A DNA stretch of 64,000 nt, taken from Sinonovacula constricta. Lineage: Eukaryota; Mollusca; Bivalvia; Cardiida; Solecurtidae. The notes beneath the pieces were generated by a model, which saw nothing but the letters and a program-made list of their open reading frames with translations, made no database searches and was not told the origin of the DNA. This document shows, one piece after another, positions 38,601 through 50,998 of this stretch. The stretch spans positions 13,738,242 to 13,802,241 of the forward strand of contig CM017567.1 of NCBI GenBank assembly GCA_007844125.1, given 5' to 3'. Numbering within the stretch: position 1 is the first letter of the stretch; every line of letters starts with the position of its first letter. The translations under genes were made by a program, and so were the position numbers.

Positions 38601-38969
38601 ATATAGCATAAACCATCGGTTCTACACAGACATTTGTCAGTGATCTTCCAGCTGATATAGCATACACCATTGGTTTTACACATACATTTGTCAGGGATCT
38701 CCTAGCTGATATAGCATACACCATCGGTTCTACAGACATTTGTCAGGGATCTCCCAGCTGATATAGCATACACCATCGGTTCTACAGACTTTTGTCAGGG
38801 ATCTCCCGGCTGATATAGCATACACCATTGGTTCTACACAGACATTTGTCAGGGATCTCCCAGCTAATATAGCATACACCATTGGTTCTACACAGACATT
38901 TGTCAGGGATCTCCCAGCTAATATAGCATACACCATTGGTTCTACAGACATTTGTCAGGGATCTCCCAG
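32700..38969 (+). repeat. 6270-bp block, copy 1, inside the satellite
   Basis: The block is nearly identical to the next 6270 bp, including all rare variants I compared (for example the TAAACC, ATTAGTT and GGCATC variants). The one base difference I noticed is C at 34380 against T at 40650. The left boundary lies near 32696, where CTTCC (copy 1) meets CTCCC (copy 2). Confidence 0.85.
33096..34685 (+). repeat. 318-bp higher-order repeat within the satellite
   Basis: A six-monomer unit (three of 54 bp and three of 52 bp) recurs with period 318. The same variant order restarts at 33096, 33414, 33732, 34050 and 34368. Copies two apart (636 bp) are the most alike. The same organisation is seen in the second block (39366 onward) and at 38146, 38464 and 38782. 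Confidence 0.8.
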
Positions 38970-41900
38970 CTGATATAGCATACACCATTGGTTCTACACA
39001 GACATTTGTCAGGGATCTCCCCGCTGATATAGCATACACCATTGGTTCTAGACTGACATTTGTCAGGGATCTTCCTGCTGATATAGCATACACCATTGGT
39101 TCTAGACTGACATTTGTCAGGGATCTCCCAGCTGATATAGCATACACCATTGGTTCTACAGACATTTGTCAGGGATCTCCCAGCTGATATACCATACACC
39201 ATCGGTTCTACAGACATTTGTCAGGGGTCTCCCAACTGATATAGCATACACCATTGGTTCTACAGACATTTGTCAGGGATCTCCCAGCTGATATAGCATA
39301 CACCATTGGTTCTACACAGACATTTGTCAGGGATCTCCCAGCTGATATAGCATACACCATTGGTTCTACAGACATTTGTCAGGGGTCTCCCAACTGATAT
39401 AGCATACACCACTGGTTCTACACAGACATTTGTCAGGGATCTCCCAGCTGATATAGCATACACCATTGGTTCTACAGACATTTGTCAGGGATCTCCCCGC
39501 TGATATAGCATAAACCATCGGTTCTACACAGACATTTGTCAGTGATCTTCCAGCTGATATAGCATACACCATTAGTTCTACACAGACATTTGTCAGGGAT
39601 CTCCTAGCTGATATAGCATACACCATCGGTTCTACAGACATTTGTCAGGGATCTCCCAGCTGATATAGCATACACCATCGGTTTTACAGACATTTGTCAG
39701 GGATCTTCCAGCTGATATAGCATACACCACTGGTTCTACACAGACATTTGTCAGGGATCTCCCAGCTGATATAGCATACACCATTGGTTCTACAGACATT
39801 TGTCAGGGATCTCCCCGCTGATATAGCATACACCATCGGTTCTACACAGACATTTGTCAGTGATCTTCCAGCTGATATAGCATACACCATTGGTTCTACA
39901 CAGACATTTGTCAGGGATCTCCCAGCTGATATAGCATACACCATCGGTTCTACAGACATTTGTCAGGGATCTCCCAGCTGATATAGCATACACCATCGGT
40001 TCTACAGACTTTTGTCAGGGATCTCCCGGCTGATATAGCATACACCATTGGTTCTACACAGACATTTGTCAGGGATCTCCCAGCTAATATAGCATACACC
40101 ATTGGTTCTACACAGACATTTGTCAGGGATCTCCCAGCTAATATAGCATACACCATTGGTTCTACAGACATTTGTCAGTGATCTTCCAGCTGATATAGCA
40201 TACACCATTGGTTCTACACAGACATTTGTCAGGGATCTCCTAGCTGATATAGCATACACCATCGGTTCTACAGACATTTGTCAGGGATCTCCCAGCTGAT
40301 ATAGCATACACCATCGGTTTTACAGACATTTGTCAGGGATCTTCCAGCTGATATAGCATACACCACTGGTTCTACACAGACATTTGTCAGGGATCTCCCA
40401 GCTGATATAGCATACACCATTGGTTCTACAGACATTTGTCAGGGATCTCCCCGCTGATATAGCATACACCATCGGTTCTACACAGACATTTGTCAGTGAT
40501 CTTCCAGCTGATATAGCATACACCATTGGTTCTACACAGACATTTGTCAGGGATCTCCCAGCTGATATAGCATACACCATCGGTTCTACAGACATTTGTC
40601 AGGGATCTCCCAGCTGATATAGCATACACCATCGGTTCTACAGACTTTTGTCAGGGATCTCCCGGCTGATATAGCATACACCATTGGTTCTACACAGACA
40701 TTTGTCAGGGATCTCCCAGCTAATATAGCATACACCATTGGTTCTACACAGACATTTGTCAGGGATCTCCCAGCTAATATAGCATACACCATTGGTTCTA
40801 CAGACATTTGTCAGGGATCTCCCCGCTGATATAGCATACACCATTGGTTCTACACAGACATTTGTCAGGGATCTTCCAGCTGATATAGCATACACCGTTG
40901 GTTCTACAGACATTTGTCAGGGATCTCCCAGCTGATATAGCATACACCATTGGTTCTACAGACATTTGTCAGGGATCTCCCCGCTGATAGAGCATACACC
41001 ATTGGTTCTACAGACATTTGTCAGGGATCTCCCAGCTGATAGAGCATACACCATTGGTTCTAGACTGACATTTGTCAGGGATCTCCCAGCTGATATAGCA
41101 TACACCATTGGTTCTACAGACATTTGTCAGGGATCTCCCAGCTGATATAGCATACACCGTTGGTTCTACAGACATTTGTCAGGGGTCTCCCAACTGATAT
41201 AGCATACACCATTGGTTCTACACAGACATTTGTCAGGGATCTCCCAGCTAATATAGCATACACCATTGGTTCTACAGACATTTGTCAGGGATCTCCCAGC
41301 TGATATAGCATACACAATTGGTTCTACAGACATTTGTCAGTGATCTTCCAGCTGATATAGCATACACCATTGGTTCTACAGACATTTGTCAGGGATCTCC
41401 CAGCTGATAGAGCATACACCATTGGTTCTAGACTGACATTTGTTAGGGATCTCCCAGCTGATATAGCATACACCATTGGTTCTACAGACATTTGTCAGGG
41501 ATCTCCCAGCTGATAGAGCATACACCATTGGTTCTAGACTGACATTTGTCAGGGATCTCCCAGCTGATATAGCATACACCATTGGTTCTACACAGACATT
41601 TGTCAGGGATCTCCCAGCTGATATAGCATACATCATTGGTTCTTCACAGACATTTGTCAGGGATCTCCCAGCTGATATAGCATACACCACTGGTTCTACA
41701 CAGACATTTGTCAGGGATCTCCCAGCTTATATAGCATACACCACTGGTTCTACACAGACATTTGTCAGGGATCTCCCAGCTGATATAGCATACACCATTG
41801 GTTCTACAGACATTTGTCAGGGGTCTCCCAGCTGATATAGCATACACCATTGGTTCTACAGACATTTGTCAGGGATCTCACAGCTGATATAGCATACACC

Positions 41901-44900
41901 ACTGGTTCTACACAGACATTTGTCAGGGATCTCCCAGCTGATATAGCATACACCATTGGTTCTACACAGACATTTGTCAGGGATCTCCCAGCTGATATAG
42001 CATACACCACTGGTTCTACACAGACATTTGTCAGGGATCTTCCTGCTGATATAGCATACACCATTGGTTCTACACAGACATTTGTCAGGGATCTCCCAGC
42101 TGATATAGCATACACCACTGGTTCTACACAGACATTTGTCAGGGATCTTCCTGCTGATATAGCATACACCATTGGTTCTACACAGACATTTGTCAGGGAT
42201 CTCCCAGCTGATATAGCATACACCATTGGTTCTACACAGACATTTGTCAGGGATCTCCCAGCTGATAGAGCATACACCACTGGTTCTACACAGACATTTG
42301 TCAGGGATCTTCCTGCTGATATAGCATACACCATTGGTTCTACACAGACATTTGTCAGGGATCTCCCAGCTGATATAGCATACACCATTGGTTCTACACA
42401 GACATTTGTCAGGGATCTCCCAGCTGATATAGCATACACCATTGGTTCTACACAGACATTTGTCAGGGATCTCCCCGCTGATATAGCATACACCATTGGT
42501 TCTAGACTGACATTTGTCAGGGATCTCCCAGCTGATATAGCATACACCATTGGTTCTACAGACATTTGTCAGGGATCTCCCAGCTGATATAGCATACACC
42601 GTTGGTTCTACAGACATTTGTCAGGGGTCTCCCAGCTGATATAGCATACACCATTGGTTCTACACAGACATTTGTCAGGGATCTCCCAGCTAATATAGCA
42701 TACACCATTGGTTCTACAGACATTTGTCAGGGATCTCCCAGCTGATATAGCATACACCATTGGTTCTACAGACATTTGTCAGGGATCTCCCAGCTGATAT
42801 AGCATACACCATTGGTTCTACAGACATTTGTCAGGGATCTCCCAGCTGATATAGCATACACCACTGGTTCTACACAGACATTTGTCAGGGATCTCCCAGC
42901 TGATATAGCATACACCATTGGTTCTACACAGACATTTGTCAGGGATCTCCCAGCTGATATAGCATACACCATTGGTTCTACACAGACATTTGTCAGGGAT
43001 CTCCCAGCTGATATAGCATACACCATTGGTTCTACACAGACATTTGTCAGGGATCTTCCTGCTGATATAGCATACACCATTGGTTCTACACAGACATTTG
43101 TCAGGGATCTCCCAGCTGATATAGCATACACCACTGGTTCTACACAGACATTTGTCAGGGATCTTCCTGCTGATATAGCATACACCATTGGTTCTACACA
43201 GACATTTGTCAGGGATCTCCCAGCTGATATAGCATACACCACTGGTTCTACACAGACATTTGTCAGGGATCTTCCTGCTGATATAGCATACACCATTGGT
43301 TCTACACAGACATTTGTCAGGGATCTCCCAGCTGATATAGCATACACCATTGGTTCTACACAGACATTTGTCAGGGATCTCCCAGCTGATAGAGCATACA
43401 CCACTGGTTCTACACAGACATTTGTCAGGGATCTTCCTGCTGATATAGCATACACCATTGGTTCTACACAGACATTTGTCAGGGATCTCCCAGCTGATAT
43501 AGCATACACCATTGGTTCTACACAGACATTTGTCAGGCATCTCCCAGCTGATATAGCATACACCATTGGTTCTACACAGACATTTGTCAGGGATCTCCCA
43601 GCTGATATAGCATACACCATTGGTTCTGCACAGACATTTGTCAGGGATCTCCCAGCTGATAGAGCATACACCATTGGTTCTACAGACATTTGTCAGGGAT
43701 CTCCCAGCTGATAGAGCATACACCATTGGTTCTAGACTGACATTTGTTAGGGATCTCCCAGCTGATATAGCATACACCATTGGTTCTACAGACATTTGTC
43801 AGTGATCTTCCAGCTGATATAGCATACACCACTGGTTCTACACAGACATTTGTCAGGGATCTCCCAACTGATATAGCATACACCATTGGTTCTACAGACA
43901 TTTGTCTGGGATCTCCCAGCTGATATAGCATACACCATTGGTTCTACAGACATTTGTCTGGGATCTCCCAGCTGATATAGCATACATCATTGGTTCTACA
44001 GACATTTGTCAGGGATCTCCCAACTGATATAGCATACACCATTGGTTCTACAGACATTTGTCTGGGATCTCCCAGCTGATATAGCATACACCATTGGTTC
44101 TACACAGACATTTGTCAGGGATCTCCCAACTGATATAGCATACACCATTGGTTCTACAGACATTTGTCAGGGATCTCCCAGCTGATATAGCATACACCAT
44201 TGGTTCTACAGACATTTGTCTGGGATCTCCCAGCTGATATAGCATACACCATTGGTTCTACAGACATTTGTCAGTGATCTCCCAGCTGATATAGCATACA
44301 CCATTGGTTCTACACAGACATTTGTCAGGGATCTCCCAACTGATATAGCATACACCATTGGTTCTATAGACATTTGTCAGCGATCTCCCCGCTGATATAG
44401 CATACACCATTGGTTCTACAGACATTTGTCAGGGGTCTCCCAACTGATATAGCATACACCACTGGTTCTACACAGACATTTGTCAGGGATCTCCCAGCTG
44501 ATATACCATACACCATTGGTTCTACAGACATTTGTCTGGGATCTCCCCGCTGATATAGCATAAACCATCGGTTCTACACAGACATTTGTCAGTGATCTTC
44601 CAGCTGATATAGCATACACCATTGGTTCTACACAGACATTTGTCAGGGATCTCCTAGCTGATATAGCATATACCATCGGTTCTACAGACATTTGTCAGGG
44701 ATCTCCCAGCTGATATAGCATACACCATCGGTTTTACAGACATTTGTCAGGGATCTTCCAGCTGATATAGCATACACCACTGGTTCTACACAGACATTTG
44801 TCAGGGATCTCCCAGCTGATATAGCATACACCATTGGTTCTACAGACATTTGTCAGAGATCTCCCCGCTGATATAGCATAAACCATCGGTTCTACACAGA

Positions 44901-45276
44901 CATTTGTCAGTGATCTTCCAGCTGATATAGCATACACCATTGGTTTTACACATACATTTGTCAGGGATCTCCTAGCTGATATAGCATACACCATCGGTTC
45001 TACAGACATTTGTCAGGGATCTCCCAGCTGATATAGCATACACCATCGGTTCTACAGACTTTTGTCAGGGATCTCCCGGCTGATATAGCATACACCATTG
45101 GTTCTACACAGACATTTGTCAGGGATCTCCCAGCTAATATAGCATACACCATTGGTTCTACACAGACATTTGTCAGGGATCTCCCAGCTAATATAGCATA
45201 CACCATTGGTTCTACAGACATTTGTCAGGGATCTCCCAGCTGATATAGCATACACCATTGGTTCTACACAGACATT
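38970..45276 (+). repeat. 6270-bp block, copy 2, inside the satellite
   Basis: This is the second copy of the 6270-bp block, directly following copy 1. Homology to the start of a third copy stops near 45276, where the unit after ACACAGACATTTGTCAGGGA switches from CTCCC to CTTCC. Confidence 0.85.
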
Positions 45277-46900
45277 TGTCAGGGATCTTCCAGCTGATAT
45301 AGCATACACCGTTGGTTCTACAGACATTTGTCAGGGATCTCCCAGCTGATATAGCATACACCGTTGGTTCTACAGACATTTGTCAGGGATCTCCCCGCTG
45401 ATAGAGCATACACCATTGGTTCTAGACTGACATTTGTCAGGGATCTCCCAGCTGATATAGCATACACCATTGGTTCTACAGACATTTGTCAGGGATCTCC
45501 CAGCTGATATAGCATACACCGTTGGTTCTACAGACATTTGTCAGGGGTCTCCCAGCTGATATAGCATACACCATTGGTTATACACAGACATTTGTCAGGG
45601 ATCTCCCAGCTAATATAGCATACACCATTGGTTCTACAGACATTTGTCAGGGGTCTCCCAGCTGATATAGCATACACCATTGGTTCTACAGACATTTGTC
45701 AGTGATCTCCCAGCTGATATAGCATACACCACTGGTTCTACACAGACATTTGTCAGGGATCTCCCAGCTGATATAGCATACACCATTGGTTCTACACAGA
45801 CATTTGTCAGGGATCTCCCAGCTGATATAGCATACACCATTGGTTCTACACAGACATTTGTCAGGGATCTCCCAGCTGATATAGCATACACCATTGGTTC
45901 TACACAGACATTTGTCAGGGATCTTCCTGCTGATATAGCATACACCATTGGTTCTACACAGACATTTGTCAGGGATCTCCCAGCTGATATAGCATACACC
46001 ACTGGTTCTACACAGACATTTGTCAGGGATCTTCCTGCTGATATAGCATACACCATTGGTTCTACACAGACATTTGTCAGGGATCTCCCAGCTGATATAG
46101 CATACACCACTGGTTCTACACAGACATTTGTCAGGGATCTTCCTGCTGATATAGCATACACCATTGGTTCTACACAGACATTTGTCAGGGATCTCCCAGC
46201 TGATATAGCATACACCATTGGTTCTACACAGACATTTGTCAGGGATCTCCCAGCTGATAGAGCATACACCACTGGTTCTACACAGACATTTGTCAGGGAT
46301 CTTCCTGCTGATATAGCATACACCATTGGTTCTACACAGACATTTGTCAGGGATCTCCCAGCTGATATAGCATACACCATTGGTTCTACACAGACATTTG
46401 TCAGGGATCTCCCAGCTGATATAGCATACACCATTGGTTCTACACAGACATTTGTCAGGGATCTCCCAGCTGATATAGCATACACCATTGGTTCTGCACA
46501 GACATTTGTCAGGGATCTCCCAGCTGATAGAGCATACACCATTGGTTCTACAGACATTTGTCAGGGATCTCCCAGCTGATATAGCATACACCATTGGTTC
46601 TACAGACATTTGTCAGTGATCTTCCAGCTGATATAGCATACACCACTGGTTCTACACAGACATTTGTCAGGGATCTCCCAACTGATATAGCATACACCAT
46701 TGGTTCTACAGACATTTGTCTGGGATCTCCCAGCTGATATAGCATACACCATTGGTTCTACAGACATTTGTCTGGGATCTCCCAGCTGATATAGCATACA
46801 CCATTGGTTCTACAGACATTTGTCAGGGATCTCCCAACTGATATAGCATACACCATTGGTTCTACAGACATTTGTCTGGGATCTCCCAGCTGATATAGCA
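45277..46900 (+). repeat. Partial third copy with deletions
   Basis: It resembles the block sequence from about 34590 on. It then aligns with 42766-43689 at an offset of 2868 bp and loses one 54-bp unit (offset 2814) near 46560. It shows the same variant order with more differences than copies 1 and 2 show to each other. Confidence 0.7.
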
Positions 46901-48529
46901 TACACCATTGGTTCTACACAGACATTTGTCAGGGGTCTCCCAACTGATATAGCATACACCATCGGTTCTACAGACATTTGTCAGGGATCTCCCAGCTAAT
47001 ATAGCATACACCATTGGTTCTACAGACATTTGTCAGGGGTCTCCCAACTGATATAGCATACACCATCGGTTCTACAGACATTTGTCTGGGATCTCCCAGC
47101 TGATATAGCATATACCATTGGTTCTACAAACATTTGTCAGGGATCTCCCAACTGATATAGCATACACCATTGGTTCTACAGACATTTGTCAGGGATCTCC
47201 CAGCTGATATAGCATACACCATTGGTTCTACACAGACATTTGTCAGGGGTCTCCCAACTGATATAGCATACACCATCGGTTCTACAGACATTTGTCTGGG
47301 ATCTCCCAGCTGATATAGCATACACCATTGGTTCTACAGACATTTGTCAGGGATCTCCCAACTGATATAGCATACACCATTGGTTCTACACAGACATTTG
47401 TCAGGGATCTCCCAGCTGATATAGCATACACAATTGGTTCTACACAGACATTTGTCAGGGATCTCCCAGCTGATATAGCATACACCATCGGTTCTACACA
47501 GACATTTGTCAGGGATCTCCCAGCTGATATAGCATACACCATTGGTTTTACAGACATTTGTCAGGGATCTCCCAGCTGATATAGCATACACCATTGGTTC
47601 TACACAGACATTTGTCAGGGATCTCCCAGCTGATATAGCATACACCATTGGTTCTACACAGACATTTGTCAGGGATCTCCCAGCTGATATAGCATACACC
47701 ATTGGTTCTACACAGACATTTGTCAGGGGTCTCCCAACTGATATAGCATACACCATTGGTTCTACAGACATTTGTCTGGGATCTCCCAGCTGATATAGCA
47801 TACACCATTGGTTCTACACAGACATTTGTCAGGGGTCTCCCAACTGATATAGCATACACCATTGGTTCTACACAGACATTTGTCAGGGATCTCCCAGCTG
47901 ATATAGCATACACAATTGGTTCTACACAGACATTTGTCAGGGATCTCCCAGCTGATATAGCATACACAATTGGTTCTACACAGACATTTGTCAGGGATCT
48001 CCCCGCTGATATAGCATACACAATTGGTTCTACAGACATTTGTCAGGGATCTCCCGGCTGATATAGCATACACCATTGGTTCTACAGACATTTGTCAGGG
48101 ATCTCCCAGCTGATATAGCATACACCATTGGTTCTACACAGACATTTGTCAGGGATCTCCCAGCTGATATAGCATACACAATTGGTTCTACAGACATTTG
48201 TCAGGGATCTCCCGGCTGATATAGCATACACCATTGGTTCTACAGACATTTGTCAGGGATCTCCCGGCTGATATAGCATACACCATTGGTTCTACAGACA
48301 TTTGTCAGGGATCTCCCAACTGATATAGCATACACCACTGGTTCTACACAGACATTTGTCAGGGATCTCCCAGCTGATATAGCATACACCATTGGTTCTA
48401 CACAGACATTTGTCAGGGATCTCCCAGCTGATATAGCATACACCACTGGTTCTACACAGACATTTGTCAGGGGTCTCCCAGCTGATATAGCATACACCAC
48501 TGGTTCTACACAGACATTTGCCAGGGGTC

Positions 48530-48850
48530 TTCCAGCTGGCACTGCGTGCATCATTGATTCTACACTGACATTTGTCAGGGGTCTTCCAGCTGATATAGCA
48601 TGCATCATTGGTTCTACACAGATTTTTGTTAATGATCTTCCAGTTGACCTGGGATGCACGTCGTATCTACCATGATGTTTATCAGGGGTCTTGCAGTTGA
48701 CATTGAGTTAACCATCGGTTCTACCCAGACATTTGTCAGGGGTCTTCCAGTACACCAGTATCCTAACCTAGCGTTTATCAACGATTTTCCAGGTGACCTT
48801 GGGCACGGCATTGGTTTTACCTGGACATTTTTCAGAGGTCTTCCAGCTCT
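48530..48850 (+). repeat. Degenerate right edge of the satellite
   Basis: Five or six diverged monomers follow each other: variants GGGGTCTTCCAGCTGGCACT, then CTTCCAGTTGACCTGGGATG, then GGTTCTACCCAGACATTTGT, then GGTTTTACCTGGACATTTTT. The spacing becomes irregular and the array ends near 48850. The left edge (32139-32195) also begins with one diverged unit. Confidence 0.85.
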
Positions 48851-49074
48851 TAGAAAGTACAACCATAAAAGCCAAGTTATCCAAATGAAAGACTCTACTT
48901 GCATGTTTTCAGCCATTGTACAACATTTGTTAAAGGTGTCAAAAACGTGTACTCATAAAATGGGCTTGCTCTTGTCCTTAGTTTATCCTGACAGTACAGA
49001 CGTACCTTATTACATCTAGCATATCAGGGTCATTCAAGGACTAGGTGAACTGGGATGGGATGGGATTAGCCAGC

Positions 49075-49332
49075 ATTTTTGCCGATACTGTGCGACATTT
49101 CTATCATTATAGCACATGGTCACTTATGAGGTGCCCAGGGACTGAACCCGGCCGGTCCATTATACTGACACCGACGAGTCAGGCGTAAAGCTGCCCCCCC
49201 CAGCCCCGAGCGTTAGGAGGGAAGCCACTACTACTAACTTTAAAGTCTTAGGTTTGACCCGGCCGGGGTTTGAACCCCCGACACCCGATCCGCAAAACGA
49301 CGTTCTACCACTTGAGCTATTGCAGCCGGGAG
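49075..49332 (-). mobile_element. tRNA-derived SINE (second type) beside the satellite
   Basis: On the minus strand the head has an A-box-like TAGCTCAAGTGGTAGAAC and a B-box-like GGGTTCAAACCCC with the right spacing. The sequence between them does not fold into an anticodon stem, so it is not a working tRNA. The body includes a C-rich stretch (GGGGGGGCAGC), GTGTCAGTATAATGG and GCACCTCATAAGTGACCATG, which resemble the body of mollusc SINEs. Minus-strand frames with AQVVERRFADRVSGVQTP are the usual chance translation of such tRNA heads. The 3' limit is approximate. Confidence 0.6.
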
Positions 49333-50436
49333 GCGAACTGGTTTCAAGATATAATGACAAAGGTACACACAATATGCTTTCACTGTAAAGGCAGCACTAT
49401 ACATGACAATGCGGTTTCTTGTCATGTGTTCACAATATGCACGGATAGTAAAGGCAGCAATGTATGAAAGATACAAGGAAACAGAATGTAGATGTATATG
49501 CACCATTGTTTTTCGGCGTAGATGTCTAACCTCACTTATGACCTTCTTATAAAGGCTAGCAATAGCATAATATACCGGAGTGTTTCTATTACACGTCCTC
49601 GGGGGGTATATATGGTTATACAGTTATTTCTACAGTTGTAAAATCCATTCCCTACAGTATTTGTGTGTATAGTGCTTAAAACTTCACTTGAACCTACATT
49701 CATTTGAATCCTGCAACTGGCGTAAATATGTATACATTTTGGTGGCTTTGTTCTCTCAAATCAGTTTTCTATAAAAACAAACACAACAAAAATGTGTGAT
49801 TTAATGCATCACCAACACTGCAAATCTTTTTAAAGCGATTTTTCTTGTTTATTCTTCCATCACCAATTGAATTCCTTACATATTCTTAGGTTTCTACTTA
49901 GTATCAAATGAGAGAAACCAGTTTAAAAAGGAAGTAGAATAATCATCAGTTATACGCTCTTAAATTGTCTTTGTCATCAGCTCAGTCATTTAATCCTTCA
50001 AATACGACGTTTTTATAAGAAAAACAAGAACATTAGCGTCATCAGCTCAGTCATTTAATCCTTCAAATACGACGTTTTTATAAGAAAAACAAGAACATTA
50101 GCAAATGAGTTATTTTCTTTAATTTTATAATGAAAATATACAAAACAGAGAACAATATTTATTCTAATGGTGCCTCGAGTCTTACGCAAGCCTGACACAA
50201 TGGACGTCACGTGGAACCTTCATGATGGTGCACATACAAGACAGAAAGATAAGATACGCTCACATAAGATATCTTGTTTTAACAGTCTAGAGCTACTCCG
50301 GCTACTACTTTGGAAAGGTTTAACCAGTGTCACACAGAGCTGTTGAAGGTCAGGAGCTACTTAACACACTTCTTTTCTACTCCTCGTTCTCCCGCTCTCC
50401 ACAACTCCTTTCGACCTTCTTCAACATTTTATTACT
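49333..50436. other. Gene-free stretch upstream of LRR gene 1
   Basis: I see no gene. A perfect 65-bp tandem duplication is listed separately. The 5' UTR and promoter of the first LRR gene are probably within this stretch or the microsatellite region after it, but I saw no clear TATA box or exon. Confidence 0.45.
49973..50102 (+). repeat. Perfect 65-bp tandem duplication
   Basis: Two identical 65-bp copies (49973-50037 and 50038-50102) start GTCATCAGCTCAGTCATTTA and end CAAGAACATTAGC. I see no mismatch, so the event is recent or is an assembly error. Confidence 0.95.
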
Positions 50437-50639
50437 ACTACTATTACTCCTGTTGTTGTTAGTACTGCAACAACTATAACTACTACCACTTCTGCTACTT
50501 CTACTACTACCGGTACTACTATCCCTTCTACTATATCTACCACTTCTATCACAACCGACACTCAACTGCTTCCTATACTACAAAGTATATTATTTCTACT
50601 TCTACTTTGCTTGGGTTTCTACAAACATTAATTCTTATT

Positions 50640-50700
<61 letters not shown>

Positions 50701-50740
50701 CACTACTACAACTACTACTACTACTACTTCTACTAGTACT
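50437..50740 (+). repeat. (CTA)n/(TAC)n microsatellite
   Basis: Interrupted CTA-type triplets run from about 50437 to 50560. A nearly pure run of about 90 bp follows at 50640-50735, roughly 260 bp before the LRR gene 1 start codon. The polyserine and polyleucine frames over it are not genes. Confidence 0.9.
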
Positions 50741-50998
50741 AATGCAAATGTTACATTTATTACTTCTATTCTTAAACCAGGCTCTCAGCACCGTATGACC
50801 TATCAAGTGTCGGTGTGCTGTAAACCCAAAATACAAAAAAAGCCAGGCTGTGTTCGTGCGGACGTTGCATTACGCGACCCGTTTTCGGTGCCATAGCATC
50901 CATCCACTTCTTTCTGTAGCGGATCTATAGGCAGAACTTAATTTGTACATGATGTTTCTCACACAGCAGCACTGTTACTGTTAAATCTTGTACTTCAG

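Larger units (their letters stand above)
32139..48660 (+). repeat. SINE-tail-derived satellite array, 52/54-bp monomers
   Basis: Roughly 310 head-to-tail monomers have the core CATTTGTCAGGGATCTCCCA then GCTGATATAGCATACACCAT then TGGTTCT. Most monomers are 54 bp (joint TTCTACACAGA or TTCTAGACTGA) or 52 bp (joint TTCTACAGA). A few are other lengths, for example a 60-bp unit near 32290. Single-base variants (CTCCC/CTTCC/CTCCT, ACCATT/ACCACT/ACCATC, GATATAG/GATAGAG) mark subfamilies. Each monomer holds CCAG(CT)...GGTTCTACACAGA with the same spacing as the SINE copies at 27.8 and 58.7 kb. Runs of 54-bp units give long open frames on both strands (up to 325 codons), but the 52-bp units shift them. 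I treat them as artefacts of an 18-codon period. Confidence 0.95.

Noticed and set aside
32139..48660. Regular repeats resembling a CRISPR array
   Set aside because: Monomers are continuous tandem copies with no unique spacers and no cas genes, and the sequence is eukaryotic.
32061..48675. Dozens of long open frames on both strands of the satellite, up to 325 codons, looking like repeat proteins
   Set aside because: They overlap each other in several frames and both strands, follow the 54-bp period, and are broken by every 52-bp unit. There is no signal peptide, splice structure or unique sequence.
49255..49332. A tRNA gene on the minus strand
   Set aside because: A-box and B-box are good, but the middle does not form an anticodon stem and a SINE body follows.
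49240..49506. Minus-strand frame with AQVVERRFADRVSGVQTP looking like a conserved hypothetical protein
   Set aside because: This is the usual chance translation of a tRNA-derived SINE head. The A-box and B-box are visible in the same bases.
50573..50836. Polyserine and polyleucine frames
   Set aside because: Simple translations of the CTA/TAC microsatellite.
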